Below, in pieces: positions 6,128-7,523 of a DNA stretch of 7,523 nucleotides; position 1 is the stretch's first letter, and each line of letters starts with the position of its first letter. Location: NCBI GenBank assembly GCA_016183835.1, contig JACPDV010000289.1:3157-10679 (forward strand), written 5' to 3'. Both the position numbers and the translations under genes were made by a program. This stretch comes from Armatimonadota bacterium (GTDB lineage: Bacteria > Armatimonadota > UBA10988). A model generated the notes under the pieces. The model had not been told where the DNA came from. It did no database searches and was given only the letters and a program-made list of their open reading frames with translations.

Positions 6128-6252
6128 GGGAGCCTTGTCGGCTCCTCCCCCTGCGAAGCGGGGGGAGGCGGGAGGGGGGTCCTCCGGCTACCGCGAACCG
6201 GCCGGAAACCCCCACCCCGTCCCTCCCCCGCTTCGCAGGGGAGGGGGCTCCC
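6128..6252. repeat. Paired palindromic intergenic repeat (BIME/MITE-like)
   Basis: The outer ends are inverted copies: GGGAGCC (6128-6134) and GGCTCCC (6246-6252). Inside are two GC hairpins that are themselves inverted copies of each other: CCTCCCCC/GGGGGAGG (6144-6151 with 6161-6168) around TGCGAAGCG, and CCCTCCCC/GGGGAGGG (6221-6228 with 6238-6245) around CGCTTCGCA. The centre (about 6181-6205) is less symmetric. No protein is supported here. It is probably a REP/BIME- or MITE-like element. The hairpin nearest the LamG stop may help end that transcript or protect its 3' end, but no T-tract makes it a canonical terminator. Together with the promoter region, the 275-base gap 5998-6272 is thereby accounted for. 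Confidence 0.7.
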
Positions 6253-6272
6253 GAGATTCCAATCACTCCCGT

Positions 6273-7478
6273 TCAGTACCGCCCCTTGCCCCCGGCGAAC
6301 GACTCGTTGCGCCGCGGCCCGTCGGTGCGCACCGGCACGCGATAGCGGACAACGTCGGAGATCCGCAGATCGTCGAACACCATGCTCGCCGGGCCGAGGC
6401 CGAGCTCGTCGCCCACGGCGGCCGGCAGCGCCGGGTGGACTTCCCAGGCGGCCAGCTTCCCGTCGATGAACAGCTCGAGCAGGTCCGTGTCCCAGCACAC
6501 CGCGTAGTGCCGCCACACGCCCGGCTGCCAGGCGTAGGCGTAGCCCTCCGCCCACGCCGCCGAGAGCATCCGGAAGTCGCTCCCGAAGCTGAAGATCACG
6601 TGGGTGAAGAGGTCCTTGCGCAGGCTGAAGCCGTCCGGCCCGGGGATTTGCACGAGCCACTGGTGCTGCCCGTCGCGGCCCGGCGAGAGCAGCTTGGCCC
6701 AGCACTCAATCGTGCCCACCTTGCGGCGCAGGTGGCCCGAGGCCGAGCGGGCCACGTAGCCGTCCGGACCCAGCACCAGTGCCCGGCCGAAGCGCCCCTC
6801 GGTCTCAGCCGACAGCGAGACCTGTCCCGTGACGAAGAACCGATACTCGTCGAGCGGCTCCTCGAACGGGAGGTGGAGGAGGGTGTGCTCGTCGGGAGTG
6901 ACGGCGTGGTCGGGCGGGAGTCCGAGCGCAACGAGGCCGGGGTGCTCCACGGACACGTCGTCCAGCCAGTACCGCCCGGCGCCGGAAAGGCACAAGTGCC
7001 AGGTGATGCACTCCGGCGGCGGCGCGACGCTCAGCTCGTACGGCTGCCACTGGTCGGTGAGGGCGAAGGACGCGTCCTGGAGGTGGTTCCAGGTCCAGGG
7101 GTGGAAGAACTCGAACGCGGCGGCGCTGAGCCGCCCGTTGCCCTTGGCCCAAAAGCGGACGGTCCAGGGGCGGTCGTCGAAGTGGGGGATAGGCCCGTAG
7201 CGCACGCTGAACCCGCCGCCGGGGTCGTCGATGGCGAGGCAGCGCCGGCCGGTGTGCGCCTTGGCGGGGTCGTCGGGCAGGCTGTAGCCGGCGACGTCCC
7301 AGGCCGCGGGGATCAGCCACCAGGTGCGCGGCACCCACTTGTCGGCCGGCGCCGGCTGGCCCTTGAGCGCCGCGGTGGGGAGGGGCGGCTCGACGGACTC
7401 GAAGGAGCCGTTGGGGAGCAGATCGGCGGCGGAGACGGTGGTGGCGAGGAGGAGGAGGAGCGACAGGAGCCGCCCCAT
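6273..7478 (-). CDS. Secreted protein with CBM-like and LamG/concanavalin-like domains
   Basis: 401 residues. Signal peptide: MGRLLSLLLLLATTVSAAD, with likely cleavage after residue 17 or 18 (VSA/SAA), so it is exported to the periplasm or beyond. Residues about 19-180 resemble a galactose-binding-type beta-sandwich (CBM4/9-like): LPNGSFES at the start, WTVRFWAKGNG in the middle, and YWLDDVSVEHPG at the end. Residues about 200-385 fit a LamG/concanavalin-A-like domain: LLHLPFEE, FGRALVLG, GTIECWAKLL, WRHYAVCWD, LFIDGKLAAWE and MVFDDLRISDVVRY. No catalytic residues or sortase/PEP-type C-terminal anchor are seen. Such proteins are usually thought to bind polysaccharide or glycoprotein; the ligand is unknown. 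ATG 7478 is chosen because AAGGAGG lies 8 bases upstream; an in-frame GTG at 7484 is only 2 bases from it. It is not obviously linked in function to cmk. Confidence 0.85.
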   Translation of the reverse strand: MGRLLSLLLLLATTVSAADLLPNGSFESVEPPLPTAALKGQPAPADKWVPRTWWLIPAAWDVAGYSLPDDPAKAHTGRRCLAIDDPGGGFSVRYGPIPHFDDRPWTVRFWAKGNGRLSAAAFEFFHPWTWNHLQDASFALTDQWQPYELSVAPPPECITWHLCLSGAGRYWLDDVSVEHPGLVALGLPPDHAVTPDEHTLLHLPFEEPLDEYRFFVTGQVSLSAETEGRFGRALVLGPDGYVARSASGHLRRKVGTIECWAKLLSPGRDGQHQWLVQIPGPDGFSLRKDLFTHVIFSFGSDFRMLSAAWAEGYAYAWQPGVWRHYAVCWDTDLLELFIDGKLAAWEVHPALPAAVGDELGLGPASMVFDDLRISDVVRYRVPVRTDGPRRNESFAGGKGRY

Positions 7479-7480
7479 CG

Positions 7481-7509
7481 GCACCCCCTCCTTGGCAAGG
7501 AGGGGGTGC
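7481..7509 (-). promoter_or_regulatory. Perfect hairpin masking the LamG gene ribosome site
   Basis: A 13-bp perfect stem (7481-7493 with 7497-7509) closes on a 3-base loop. In the minus-strand RNA the 3' arm contains AAGGAGG (7493-7487), the SD of the LamG gene, and the stem ends 2 bases before the ATG. When folded, the ribosome site would be buried. It might be a translational switch, or simply a C-rich palindromic repeat that landed there. Confidence 0.6.
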
Positions 7510-7511
7510 TG

Positions 7512-7521
7512 ATTCCGGAAT
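7512..7521. repeat. ATTCCGGAAT palindrome
   Basis: Perfect 10-bp palindrome 2 bases beyond the hairpin, at the edge of the window. It may be a regulator site for the LamG gene or part of a repeat that continues outside; the truncated context prevents a decision. Confidence 0.2.
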
Positions 7522-7523
7522 GT

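Noticed and set aside
6221..6247. Canonical rho-independent terminator for the LamG gene
   Set aside because: The stem is good, but on the minus strand it is followed by GGGACGGGG rather than a T-rich tract.
6141..6252. CRISPR-like or tandem repeat array
   Set aside because: There are only two copies in inverted orientation, with no regular spacers and no cas genes.
5994..6266. 90-codon minus-strand frame across the repeat region
   Set aside because: It spans the palindromic element and the cmk promoter, has no SD and has low-complexity composition from the repeat.

Overview
This is a GC-rich bacterial chromosomal window carrying seven conventional protein genes and one very short candidate gene. 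The DNA is so GC-rich that long open frames occur on both strands, so genes were chosen by recognisable protein families, Shine-Dalgarno (SD) sites and tight gene junctions. No tRNA, rRNA, CRISPR array, transposase or phage gene was seen. The secreted protein with a LamG-like fold next to a carbohydrate-binding-like domain is of a kind common in Planctomycetes and relatives. That suggests, but does not prove, a PVC-group or similar GC-rich Gram-negative environmental bacterium.

Left part (1-1464, minus strand): a SEC-C zinc-motif protein with a TPR-like segment, followed one base later by a protein resembling the DUF1444/YtpQ family. They form a tight pair. A 106-bp gap (1465-1570) separates them from a divergent plus-strand pair and holds a short AT-rich palindrome that offers a -10 element to each strand.

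Centre (1571-4490, plus strand): a Ycf46-type AAA+ ATPase with intact Walker A, Walker B, sensor 1 and arginine-finger residues, then four bases later an acetate kinase homologue. The kinase keeps most family landmarks but has lost several residues that are nearly invariant in the family. Its stop codon overlaps, inside one CTAG, the stop codon of a convergent 38-residue, very basic candidate protein.

Right part (4487-7523, minus strand): the transcription order is the LamG protein, a palindromic repeat of about 125 bp, a promoter candidate, then cmk (CMP kinase), plsC (acyltransferase) and the 38-residue gene. The cmk-plsC pair is a widespread housekeeping arrangement linking nucleotide and phospholipid precursor supply. 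The LamG gene has its SD inside a perfect 13-bp stem with a 3-base loop.

Most of the window is housekeeping. The parts most worth a second look are the altered acetate kinase active site and its pairing with a Ycf46-like ATPase, the SD-masking hairpin, the basic mini-gene, the shared palindromic -10, and the paired palindromic repeat. No complete new system can be demonstrated from this sequence alone.
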